Shown here one piece after another: positions 1 through 6,334 of a stretch of 24,966 nucleotides of DNA. The position numbers were made by a program, and so were the translations under genes. Below the pieces are notes generated by a model. It was not told where the DNA came from. It was given only the letters and a program-made list of their open reading frames with translations, and ran no database searches. Each line of letters opens with the position of its first letter. Position 1 is the first letter of the stretch. Location of the stretch: NCBI GenBank assembly GCA_023665245.1, contig JAMPEH010000021.1:1-24966 (forward strand), read 5' to 3'. Source of the DNA: Muribaculaceae bacterium (GTDB taxonomy: Bacteria; Pseudomonadota; Alphaproteobacteria; Rs-D84).

Positions 1-17
1 GACGGCAGGCCTGCAAG

Positions 18-284
18 ATGGGCTGCGTCCTCTGTGTCCTTGCCGCCATGATGTTTTACGGCGGCTTTGTGGAGAGGACCGTCAGCTTTTCGGCGATGCT
101 GATGATGTGGGCCGCCTGCTTTCAGATGTGCCGGGATCTTTACCGCCTTGCTGAGGGCGATGCGCGGCGCCAGCGCCGGATGGAAGACAAGGCCCGGCGC
201 AAGTGCCGGATGTGGGACATAGCATCTGAGGCAATCAAGATGGAACGCAAACCGTCAGATTCTTACAGAAACGGGAGGTTTTGA
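18..284 (+). CDS. Small probable membrane protein, early region (start uncertain)
   Basis: Not a family I recognise. The first 45 or so residues form two hydrophobic stretches rich in Met, Cys, Ala and Val (about 3-16 and 23-36), separated by a short polar turn. The rest is basic and Arg-rich (residues 50-88), so a small inner-membrane protein with a cytoplasmic tail is the best reading. The frame is open to the left edge and no good ribosome binding site precedes the ATG at 18, so the true start may lie outside the window. The stop at 282-284 is followed within a few bases by the next gene, whose GGGAGG site lies inside this one, so the two are probably co-transcribed. Function unknown. Confidence 0.5.
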   Translation: MGCVLCVLAAMMFYGGFVERTVSFSAMLMMWAACFQMCRDLYRLAEGDARRQRRMEDKARRKCRMWDIASEAIKMERKPSDSYRNGRF

Positions 285-288
285 AACA

Positions 289-615
289 ATGTCGAGCCTG
301 AGAACTACCGCAAGGGATATATTGGAAGAAGCCCGCGAGGGCATCGCTTGGATCGTGGTGTACAAGGAGGGCCGCGGCTGGAAGGCCGCCTGCTACTGGC
401 CCGACTTCACCGATGATCTCGACCGCTTCGATTTCGATCCGGACGATCTGGCCGAGGTCAAGGCCGTGCTGGCCGCTGATCCCAACGCCATCTTCGTGAA
501 CGGCTGGTACACCAACCTCGGCCCCATCGAGGAGGAAATGACCATCGAGACCCTTACCAACGCCCTGCGCTGGCAGTACGAGAGCGGCTTCAACCTGCTG
601 GCCGACACGGTTTGA
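289..615 (+). CDS. Hypothetical early phage protein (108 aa)
   Basis: An acidic, soluble protein of 108 residues with no family I recognise. The ATG at 289 follows a GGGAGG site about 11 bases upstream. An Asp/Phe-rich patch at about residues 40-55 (repeated D-D-L, F-D-F-D pattern) and several aromatic residues suggest a compact folded domain rather than a chance frame. It sits in a tightly spaced run of small genes ahead of the transposase, where transposable phages usually carry dispensable early genes for host takeover or defence evasion. The next start at 633 is 17 bases past its stop. Existence is likely; function unknown. Confidence 0.65.
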   Translation: MSSLRTTARDILEEAREGIAWIVVYKEGRGWKAACYWPDFTDDLDRFDFDPDDLAEVKAVLAADPNAIFVNGWYTNLGPIEEEMTIETLTNALRWQYESGFNLLADTV

Positions 616-632
616 GAGAAAGGAGCGAAATC

Positions 633-875
633 ATGGCAAAGACGAAACGATACAGCGAGCTGCAGGATGGAGACGAAATCTGGTTCTATGGCTATGCCGG
701 AATCGTCCGCAACATCGAAATGGTCGGCCATGCGAAAGAAGGGCCGTATGCCGGCGAACGGGTCTACAACTTCAACGTTGAGTTTGAGCCGAGCGCGGAC
801 CACATCGAAAAGACCAGCTACAATGGCGGCTGCTATGGCGGCGTTGAGCATCTTGAGGTATTGATGAGAACCTGA
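633..875 (+). CDS. Hypothetical early protein, likely beta-rich (80 aa)
   Basis: Start chosen at the ATG at 633, because AAAGGAG at about 619-625 is ideally spaced; an in-frame TTG at 612 lies before that site and is unlikely. The 80-residue product is rich in Gly, Tyr, Val and Glu with alternating hydrophobic residues, suggesting a small beta-barrel-like domain, but I cannot name a family. Its stop codon (873-875) directly abuts the first copy of the two-hairpin repeat. It belongs to the early run of small genes; function unknown. Confidence 0.65.
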   Translation: MAKTKRYSELQDGDEIWFYGYAGIVRNIEMVGHAKEGPYAGERVYNFNVEFEPSADHIEKTSYNGGCYGGVEHLEVLMRT

Positions 876-940
876 GCCGAAACAGCCCATTGGGGCTGTC
901 GCCGGGAGCCGACCTACCCGGCCTGATGATGGCAGGGCAA
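876..940 (+). repeat. Two-hairpin repeat element, copy 1
   Basis: First of four related elements (others at 1123, 1969 and 2712). It begins GCCGAA. Hairpin 1 is ACAGCCC (882-888), loop ATTG, GGGCTGT (893-899). Hairpin 2 is GCCGGG (901-906), a 10-base loop containing GCCGACC, CCCGGC (917-922). It ends with the conserved tail CTGATGATGGCAGG. It lies exactly between a stop codon (875) and the ribosome binding site of the gene at 963. The tail ATG (929) opens a tiny frame, MAGQIEIWR, whose stop (956-958) overlaps the GGAGGT site of that gene. Confidence 0.85.
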
Positions 941-962
941 ATAGAAATCTGGAGGTAAAACC

Positions 963-1106
963 ATGATCACTGCGGTGCTTTTGATATGGGTTGGCGTGCA
1001 GCTCTCAATGCCCCCTCCCTACTTCATTCTGTGTACGATTGAGGTGCTCGCAAAGCTGACCCTATGCGTCATCAACGTAATCGACGACCATTGGAAAGGC
1101 AGGTAG
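963..1106 (+). CDS. 47-residue membrane microprotein
   Basis: A 47-codon frame with an excellent ribosome binding site (GGAGGT at 951-956, seven bases before ATG 963). Nearly the whole product is hydrophobic: one segment at about residues 3-15, a triple-proline turn at 17-19, and a second at about 20-41, ending in a short charged tail (DDHWKGR). It should insert in the inner membrane as a hairpin or a single long helix. Small membrane proteins of this kind in phage early regions often act in superinfection exclusion or host takeover, but nothing in the sequence decides this. The preceding MAG mini-frame ends inside its ribosome binding site, so translation may be coupled. Confidence 0.6.
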   Translation: MITAVLLIWVGVQLSMPPPYFILCTIEVLAKLTLCVINVIDDHWKGR

Positions 1107-1122
1107 CCCGGATACTTATGAT

Positions 1123-1187
1123 GCCGAAACGGCCAGCGATGGCCGTCTGCCGGGAATGGCCGCCCGGCACTGAGGATGGCAGGCCGG
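1123..1187 (+). repeat. Two-hairpin repeat element, copy 2 (diverged, with compensatory changes)
   Basis: Same plan as the copy at 876 but with changed stems. Hairpin 1 is ACGGCCA (1129-1135), a GNRA-type loop GCGA, TGGCCGT (1140-1146). Hairpin 2 is GCCGGG (1149-1154), an 8-base loop, CCCGGC (1163-1168). The tail is CTGAGGATGGCAGG. Two base pairs of stem 1 differ from the other copies on both strands at once (A-T to G-C, and C-G to A-T), so pairing is preserved. Here the tail ATG (1176) reads in frame, without a stop, into the next gene (ATG at 1203). Confidence 0.8.
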
Positions 1188-1202
1188 AAAGAGGGCGCGG
1201 GC

Positions 1203-1403
1203 ATGATTATTGAACAGATCCAGCAGGAACTCGGCCCGCATTACACCACTTTGATGGACGCTATCGGCTGGCCGGTCTGGACCGCAGAGTGGCGGATCGA
1301 CCTCACGGACGAGGCGCGTTACTACGTTGGCAAGGATGCCGAACAAAGGGCAATTAAACGGGCTTTACAGGAGGGTTACATGGAATGGAACGAACGGAAT
1401 TGA
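1203..1403 (+). CDS. Hypothetical early protein (66 aa)
   Basis: Start chosen at ATG 1203, with a GAGGG-like site about nine bases upstream. An in-frame ATG at 1176 inside the preceding repeat would add nine residues (MAGRKEGAG), and which is used is uncertain. The product has a predicted helix at the start, a Trp-rich middle (G-W-P-V-W, A-E-W-R) and a helical, charged C-terminus. Not a family I recognise. Its last codons overlap the next gene, which starts at 1385 in another frame, and its 3' end carries that gene's AGGAGG site, pointing to coupled translation. Confidence 0.6.
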   Translation: MIIEQIQQELGPHYTTLMDAIGWPVWTAEWRIDLTDEARYYVGKDAEQRAIKRALQEGYMEWNERN

Positions 1404-1765
1404 TCCGGGCGCTGCAGCGGCTGCAGGTCGAGACCGGCAGCCTGGTTTGCCTCGGCTACGGCTATGAGCACAGCTGTTCAGCACATGGGTGCGCAGTGAT
1501 CCGGCAGGCGCGGGAAACGCTTGTGCAGCAGCCCACCAACGCATGGATCCGCTGCACGGATGCTGTGCCGGATGACCCCTGCGAAGAGGTGCTTGCGGTC
1601 GTGAACGGCTGGGTGACCGACAGCATCCAGCTGGTGAACGCGGTCTCGCTGGCGGTCTACTCGCCGGACGAGGGCTGGATGCTGGAGGACTACCCGGAGG
1701 CGGAGGAGATCGAGGTGGCCTGCTGGACGCGGCTGCCGCCGCTGCCCGAGTGGGTACATGTTTAA
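1385..1765 (+). CDS. DUF551-type phage protein
   Basis: A 126-residue protein with the signature of the DUF551 family, common in phages and prophages. Residues 53-70 read W-I-R-C-T-D-A-V-P-D then E-E-V-L-A-V-V-N-G, matching the family's opening (W-I-x-x-x-x-x-x-P, followed by a beta strand E-V-L-V). The end reads V-A-C-W-T-R-L-P-P-L-P, matching its closing H-W-M-P-L-P. A helical N-terminal extension of about 50 residues contains four Cys and may be a separate module. The start has AGGAGG at 1368-1373 and overlaps the preceding gene by 19 bases. The role of the family is unknown; it is an accessory gene. Confidence 0.75.
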   Translation: MERTELIRALQRLQVETGSLVCLGYGYEHSCSAHGCAVIRQARETLVQQPTNAWIRCTDAVPDDPCEEVLAVVNGWVTDSIQLVNAVSLAVYSPDEGWMLEDYPEAEEIEVACWTRLPPLPEWVHV

Positions 1766-1812
1766 CAGGTCGAAGCTGGCATAACAGGCAGAAATCAAAG
1801 GGAGGTACCAGA

Positions 1813-2280
1813 ATGAGCAAAACGAAATACGAACCGGCGGATGCGTGGGACATGTTGGCGGACAAGCTGGCCGAAAAGCTCTCACGGATGGATGATGCGG
1901 ACGCCGACAGGGAGCTGGAAAAGCTGGAGCAGCTTCTGGCTGAGGAAGCAGAAAGGGAACAGCAACAAGCCGAAACAGCCCATTGGGGCTGTCGCACGGG
2001 GGCCGACCGCCCCGCGCCTGAAGATGGCAGGTCAAACAAAAAGCCCTGCATCACGCAGGGCGGAAAGGGGAAAATGATGAAATGGCAAAAGGTTACAGCG
2101 GCCGATGTGCAGGGCGAAGAGATTAAGGAACATTCACACCATTCGGGCACAAAGAGCAACCGTGAAAACGACCAGTGGAATTCGGCCATCGAAACTTTGA
2201 GGAGGTTCACCCTCAAAAACGGCATCCCAAGCGGGCTTTACATTGACGATGGCAAGGCTATTACCCTGATTCGCCAATAA
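1813..2280 (+). CDS. Hypothetical protein with a repeat element fused in frame (155 aa)
   Basis: The ATG at 1813 follows a strong GGGAGG site. Residues 1-52 are charged and helical (Asp, Glu, Lys, Leu-rich, probably coiled coil). From residue 53 the frame runs without a stop through the third two-hairpin repeat (1969-2035), giving an odd linker rich in Gly, Arg and Pro. It then continues into a second segment (MMKWQKV onward, from 2074) that has its own GGAAAGGGG site and could be a separate 68-residue gene. The other repeats all follow a stop codon, so this looks like two genes merged after loss of the first gene's stop. The 3' end overlaps the convergent minus-strand gene by 20 bases. Function unknown for both halves. 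Confidence 0.55.
   Translation: MSKTKYEPADAWDMLADKLAEKLSRMDDADADRELEKLEQLLAEEAEREQQQAETAHWGCRTGADRPAPEDGRSNKKPCITQGGKGKMMKWQKVTAADVQGEEIKEHSHHSGTKSNRENDQWNSAIETLRRFTLKNGIPSGLYIDDGKAITLIRQ
1969..2035 (+). repeat. Two-hairpin repeat element, copy 3 (inside an open frame)
   Basis: Hairpin 1 is ACAGCCC (1975-1981), loop ATTG, GGGCTGT (1986-1992). Hairpin 2 is CGGGG (1997-2001), loop GCCGACCG, CCCCG (2010-2014). The tail is CTGAAGATGGCAGGTCAA. A third perfect hairpin, GCCCTGC (2043-2049), loop ATCAC, GCAGGGC (2055-2061), follows only in this copy. The tail ATG (2024) opens a 17-codon frame in a different phase from the surrounding gene. Its stop (2075-2077) overlaps the ATGATG of the downstream segment, a classic coupling arrangement. 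Confidence 0.85.
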
Positions 2281-2650
2281 AGTCTCCTAAAAACGACTGG
2301 AACATGTACATCAGAAAGTCGCCGTTGGAATCTGGTACAGCGATAATTTTGCGTTGATCCATCCTGACAAGCGTTTGGGTTACGTGCCAGTAAATAAAGT
2401 ATGCAGTGTAAATCACTTCCGAAGGGACGGAACGGTTTGCGGTAGCAGCAAAGTCCTTCACATCCAAATGTGTAGCGATGGCGTTGATGTATGCCATTGT
2501 GAGGTTGAAATTTTGGGCACTTATTTCCAAGGCCTCTTCCATTGAGCAGTTGGAAACCAAGTGGTGTTTCTCATGAAATTCGGGTGTGTTTATCACAGGG
2601 TCGATCAGGCCAAACAAGCGTACTCGTATCTCGTTTACGGTCATTTTCAA
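2261..2650 (-). CDS. Minus-strand hypothetical protein, AT-rich, possible moron
   Basis: The only plausible minus-strand gene. The 129-residue product is helical and ordinary in composition (Met, Asn, His, Ile, Phe present at normal levels), unlike the Arg/Pro-rich frames that shadow GC-rich genes. No family recognised and no clear helix-turn-helix, so I do not call it the repressor. The start could be TTG at 2650 or ATG at 2644; a GGAAGG site lies 13-19 bases upstream. The DNA is visibly AT-richer than its neighbours, and it interrupts a one-way operon while pointing against the transposase. An independently expressed cargo gene acquired by transfer is a reasonable guess. It converges with the gene at 1813-2280, with no terminator between. 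Confidence 0.6.
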   Translation of the reverse strand: MKMTVNEIRVRLFGLIDPVINTPEFHEKHHLVSNCSMEEALEISAQNFNLTMAYINAIATHLDVKDFAATANRSVPSEVIYTAYFIYWHVTQTLVRMDQRKIIAVPDSNGDFLMYMFQSFLGDFIGESG

Positions 2651-2711
2651 GGCAGATCACATCCTTCCTGATAAAAGGCTACCACAAAAAGACTAAAAAA
2701 TCCAGTTAAAA

Positions 2712-2781
2712 GCCGAAACAGCCCCGGTCGGGGCTGTCGTGTGGGGGCTGACCGCCCCGCGCCTGAAGATGGCAGGTCAAG
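2712..2781 (+). repeat. Two-hairpin repeat element, copy 4 (in the transposase leader)
   Basis: Hairpin 1 is ACAGCCCC (2718-2725), loop GGTC, GGGGCTGT (2730-2737), one pair longer than the other copies. Hairpin 2 is GGGG (2743-2746), loop GCTGACCG, CCCC (2755-2758), extended by a U-G and a G-C pair. The tail is CTGAAGATGGCAGGTCAA. The tail ATG (2769) opens MAGQGR, which stops at 2787-2789, four bases before the transposase ATG (2794) and within its AGGTGA ribosome binding site. The element is therefore part of the untranslated leader of the transposase mRNA. Confidence 0.85.
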
Positions 2782-2793
2782 GCAGGTGAGAAG

Positions 2794-4827
2794 ATGGAAG
2801 TTATGCTCAAGCCGAGTGAGGTGGCAGTTTTATTGAACTGCCCGATTCGCACGGTAAGATATCATGCAAGTAAAGGGCAGTTGTGTGCCCATCAGTCGCT
2901 AAACGCCCAAAACCGCCCCGAATACGCCATCCCCTTGTCGGCGCTGCCGCACGAGGCACAGGTCCGGTATTACGAGCAGCGCGGGCTTCGGGTGGCCGAA
3001 AAGGCCGCGGCGGCCAAATCGGAACCAGACGAAACCGGGTTGGGCACATCAGCGGAAACGAAACCGGACAAGCCCGCCGCACAGCGGCCCTCCCGCAAAC
3101 CGCTGGACAGCTACACCGAGGCCGAGCGCGAGGAGATCCGTTTCTGGCGTGACCTCATTGCCCGCTGGGAAGACTACCGAAGTCGGCCGGGCCGGCCGCT
3201 GGGCGAGCTGGACGCGAAATTCGTGCAGCACATGCAGGTGGAGCACCCGGAGCTGCCCTTGAGCGTATCGACCCTGTACCGCAAAAAGCGGGCGCTGGAC
3301 GAAGACGACCTCGACCATGTGATCGAGCAGCGGGGCAAGGCCCTCAAGGGCCGGAGTGAGCTGCGCGGGGATGTGCGGGAGATCTTCAACTATTACTATC
3401 TTGAGGACTGCAGGGACGGCCGGGCGTATCCGATCACGCAGTGCATCGAGTACACCGAGCGCTGGGCCAAAAAGCACGCGCCGGACGCGCTGCCTTTCCC
3501 CTCCTACAGTACCTTCTACCGCGCGGCCATGAGCATTCCGGTGGCGGTGCGGGTACTCAAGCGGGAGGGCCTGCGCGCCTACTACAACAAGGTAAGCGTG
3601 TACACCCGGCGCGACTATGAGAGCATCGACAGCAACGACTGGTGGGTCGGCGATACTTACACCTGCGATGTCATGACCATGGGGCCGGACGGCAGGACGC
3701 ACCGGCCCAGCCTTACGGCCTGGGTGGATGTGCGCAGCGGGATCTTTGTGGGCTGGCATATCTTCTTTGACGGAAACAAGAGCCAGTACACCATCTATGC
3801 GCTGCGGAACGGCTGCCTTGCCCACGGGATGCCGAACAACAACCTTTACACCGACAACGGCCGCGAATACCTGACCTATGATTTCGGCGGCCGGGGCCAC
3901 CGGGCCAAAAAGGTGCTGGCGGACGGCAGCCTTCCTTTCAAGCCGAAAACCATTGTGGATTACATGGGCCTGGAGATAACAAACGCCATTGTGCAGAACT
4001 CGCGGGCCAAGCTGGTGGAACGCAGTTTTTTGGATGTGAAGGAATCCATTATGAGGCTGTTCCCGACCTACACCGGCGGCGGGCCGGACGAGAAGCCGGA
4101 GGCGCTGAAGAAGAACCTGAAGCGGAGGAAAATCCCGACAGACGAGGAGTTCCGGCAGAAGGTGGATCTGCTGATCAGCGGCTATCTGAACTACCAGCCG
4201 TATTACGGCTCGGTACCGGAGGACAAGGGCAAGCGACGCATTGACGTTTACAATGAGCATCTGACCCACCTGCGCAAGGTGGACGAGGATGTGCTGAACC
4301 TGATGATGCTGCGCACCTCGAAGCCCAAGACGGTAACGCGAAACGGCGTGATGCTGAACATCCGGGGCAAGAAGCTCTGGTTCAATTCCGAGGAGCTGCA
4401 CGCAAGGCACTTTGACGAAAAGGTGTATGTACGGTATAACCCGGACGATCTCTCCAAAGTGCGGGTCTACAATGAGCAGCAGGCGTTTTTGCTGGAGGCC
4501 CCTCGGGACGGTATGGACGCAATTTATGGGGAAACACAGGAAGAGATCGCGCGGCAGCAGCAGGTCAAGGCACGGTTCAAGCGGATGGTGCTGGAGACGG
4601 CACAGACCTTCCTGCCGGATGCAAGCCCGGAGGATGCGCTGGCTCTGCTGACCGAATTTGCTGAAGAAAACCTTGCCGGGCCTACGGCGCGCAAGAGACC
4701 CAAAACCGTCGAACTGGTACAGCCGCCGGACGAGCCGCTGCCCGTGGCCGTCGGCGAGGTAGATATTTTCCGTATGAACCAAAACGCACTGAATGGAGGA
4801 CATGAAGATGAGTATGACGAGTACTAA
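2794..4827 (+). CDS. A: Mu-type DDE transposase A
   Basis: Carries out strand transfer during integration and replicative transposition of the phage, acting as a DNA-bound multimer (transpososome). The 677-residue length is close to MuA (663). The N-terminus (about 1-60) is a winged-helix DNA-binding domain (L-K-P-S-E-V-A-V-L-L). A linker follows (65-105), then end-binding helical domains (about 105-265). The RNase H-like core carries the catalytic triad D287 (V-G-D-T-Y), D354 (Y-T-D-N-G) and E409 (L-V-E-R-S-F). The 67- and 55-residue spacings almost equal those of MuA (D269, D336, E392). A beta-barrel domain follows at about 490-580, then a charged tail for ATPase contact. The start at 2794 has AGGTGA just upstream. 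It overlaps the B gene by 20 bases. Confidence 0.95.
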   Translation: MEVMLKPSEVAVLLNCPIRTVRYHASKGQLCAHQSLNAQNRPEYAIPLSALPHEAQVRYYEQRGLRVAEKAAAAKSEPDETGLGTSAETKPDKPAAQRPSRKPLDSYTEAEREEIRFWRDLIARWEDYRSRPGRPLGELDAKFVQHMQVEHPELPLSVSTLYRKKRALDEDDLDHVIEQRGKALKGRSELRGDVREIFNYYYLEDCRDGRAYPITQCIEYTERWAKKHAPDALPFPSYSTFYRAAMSIPVAVRVLKREGLRAYYNKVSVYTRRDYESIDSNDWWVGDTYTCDVMTMGPDGRTHRPSLTAWVDVRSGIFVGWHIFFDGNKSQYTIYALRNGCLAHGMPNNNLYTDNGREYLTYDFGGRGHRAKKVLADGSLPFKPKTIVDYMGLEITNAIVQNSRAKLVERSFLDVKESIMRLFPTYTGGGPDEKPEALKKNLKRRKIPTDEEFRQKVDLLISGYLNYQPYYGSVPEDKGKRRIDVYNEHLTHLRKVDEDVLNLMMLRTSKPKTVTRNGVMLNIRGKKLWFNSEELHARHFDEKVYVRYNPDDLSKVRVYNEQQAFLLEAPRDGMDAIYGETQEEIARQQQVKARFKRMVLETAQTFLPDASPEDALALLTEFAEENLAGPTARKRPKTVELVQPPDEPLPVAVGEVDIFRMNQNALNGGHEDEYDEY

Positions 4828-5776
4828 GCCGGAAAAGGCATACGATGATGCCCTGATGGAGCGGGCGCAGGAGTACATGGAGCGGACGGAAACCAAACAG
4901 GCCCAGCTGGCGAAGAAAATCGACCGTTCCAATACGCTGATGAGCCAGTACTTCAACCACAAGTACCCTGGCAATGTGGACGATATTGAGACGCGGCTGC
5001 GGGAGTTTTTGCAGCAGGAGGAAGAGGCGGCGGCATCCAAGGCCCGGATCGCTTGCCAGCTGGATGAATCCTACAGGCCGACCTCGATCAGCGAGGATGT
5101 CTACCAGCATATCCGCTTTGCACAGATCAACCGGGCGCTGGTGGTACTGCACGGGGATGCCGGCGCGGGGAAAACCAAGGCGGCGGTGCAGTACTACCGG
5201 AACAACCCGCAAAGCACCATTTACATCCGGCTGCATCCCAGCATGGCAGGGCTTTCCGGTGTAGGCGAGCTGCTGGGCGAAGCGCTGGACATCCCGGTGG
5301 TCAGCAGCAGCAAGCAGATGTGGCGGAGTATCCGGGAACGGCTGCGGGGAACCAACAAGGTGATCATCGTGGATGAAGCACAGCTGCTCAAGCGCGCGCC
5401 GCTGGACGAACTGCGGATCCTGCCGGATGAGGATGAGATCAGCGGTATCGCCGGCAACGGCGTGGTGCTGATCGGCAACAGTGAACTGTATGAACGGGTG
5501 AAAAAGGGCAAGGTCACGAGCCAGGCATATACCCGCATTGTTCTGCAGCACGATTACAGTACCGCGAAGCTGACCATGGAGGATGTGAAGCTGCTGTTCC
5601 CCATGTTTTCAGACGAGGACAAGCGGGAGGAGCTGAAGCTTATCGCGGGGATCTGCCGGAGCCATCACAGCATCAGGACGGCCAAAAACATCGTAAAAAA
5701 CGCGATCCGCAATGAGGACATCTCCTACAATGGCCTGCGGGCCGCAGCGGCCCGTACCTCAGTAGGGAGGATATGA
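4808..5776 (+). CDS. B: Mu-type transposition ATPase B (target capture)
   Basis: An AAA+ ATPase that binds target DNA, delivers it to transposase A and provides target immunity in Mu. Start chosen at ATG 4808, seven bases after GGAGGA (4795-4800); in-frame ATGs at 4793 and 4802 lie before or too close to that site. This gives 322 residues, close to MuB (312). A helix-turn-helix lies at about 29-68 (Q-A-Q-L-A-K-K-I then S-N-T-L-M-S-Q-Y-F). Walker A is GDAGAGKT (116-123) and Walker B is VIIVDEAQ (185-192). A sensor-like V-V-L-I-G-N follows at about 225-230, then a C-terminal helical bundle. It overlaps transposase A, the expected operon order. Confidence 0.93.
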   Translation: MSMTSTKPEKAYDDALMERAQEYMERTETKQAQLAKKIDRSNTLMSQYFNHKYPGNVDDIETRLREFLQQEEEAAASKARIACQLDESYRPTSISEDVYQHIRFAQINRALVVLHGDAGAGKTKAAVQYYRNNPQSTIYIRLHPSMAGLSGVGELLGEALDIPVVSSSKQMWRSIRERLRGTNKVIIVDEAQLLKRAPLDELRILPDEDEISGIAGNGVVLIGNSELYERVKKGKVTSQAYTRIVLQHDYSTAKLTMEDVKLLFPMFSDEDKREELKLIAGICRSHHSIRTAKNIVKNAIRNEDISYNGLRAAAARTSVGRI

Positions 5777-5818
5777 GTGCAAACCACCAAAACACAACGA
5801 TAGAAAGGATGGTTACTT

Positions 5819-6313
5819 ATGGCAAGGAAGAGAGTAGTGACAGAGCCGATGCTGAAAAGCTGGCAGGCGGTGGACGACGCGCTGCGGGACATCCGGGAAT
5901 GCAAGCACGCGCTGACCGAACTTGACGTCGAGCAGGCGCGGCGGATCGATGCCATAAAGGCGGAGTGTAAGAACAACGCCCTGCCGCTGAACAACCGTGT
6001 CAAGCGGCTGGAGGCTGACATCAAGGACTTTGTGGACGCGCACCGGACAGAGCTGACCGGCAAGAGCCGGACGCTGACCTTCGGCACGGTCGGATACCGG
6101 CTTTCCAGCAATCTGAAACTCAACCTCAGCGACGCGGATACCATCGCCATGCTGGAGGCGATGGGACGCACGGAGTTTATCCAGGTCACGAAAAAGCTGG
6201 ACAAGGCCGCGCTCAAAAAGCAGTCGTCCGAGTTTCTGGATAAAATCGACGCATGGGTCAAGACCACGGACGGCTTCAGCTATGACGTAACGGATCCCGA
6301 ACCCCAGATGTGA
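5819..6313 (+). CDS. gam: Gam host-nuclease inhibitor
   Basis: Mu Gam is a Ku-like protein that binds double-stranded DNA ends and shields phage DNA from host exonucleases such as RecBCD or AddAB. The 164 residues are close to Mu Gam (174). The N-terminal half is a long coiled coil (about 12-85). It is followed by the conserved core with T-F-G-T-V-G-Y-R near residue 90, the family's hallmark, then a stretch of strands and helices ending in K-T-T-D-G-F-S-Y. The ATG at 5819 has AAAGGA nine bases upstream. A 42-base gap separates it from B, and it is followed directly by gemA as in Mu relatives. Confidence 0.93.
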   Translation: MARKRVVTEPMLKSWQAVDDALRDIRECKHALTELDVEQARRIDAIKAECKNNALPLNNRVKRLEADIKDFVDAHRTELTGKSRTLTFGTVGYRLSSNLKLNLSDADTIAMLEAMGRTEFIQVTKKLDKAALKKQSSEFLDKIDAWVKTTDGFSYDVTDPEPQM

Positions 6314-6334
6314 GCGAAAAGGAGGGCAGCCGGC

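Noticed and set aside
1..17. Possible remnant of a fifth copy of the two-hairpin element at the left edge (GACGGCAGG)
   Set aside because: Only a short piece like the tail is present, the ATG is changed to ACG, and the hairpins would lie outside the window.
1365..2225. Minus-strand open frame of 286 codons across the DUF551 gene
   Set aside because: The product is dominated by Ser, Pro and Arg low-complexity runs and lies opposite + strand genes with strong ribosome binding sites.
2261..2650. Reading the minus-strand gene as the phage repressor
   Set aside because: Orientation would fit, but no helix-turn-helix is visible and its position between early genes and transposase is not that of the Mu repressor.
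3049..5040. Long minus-strand open frame (663 codons) opposite the transposase and B genes
   Set aside because: It mirrors well-identified genes on the + strand in GC-rich DNA, has a low-complexity product, and matches no family pattern.
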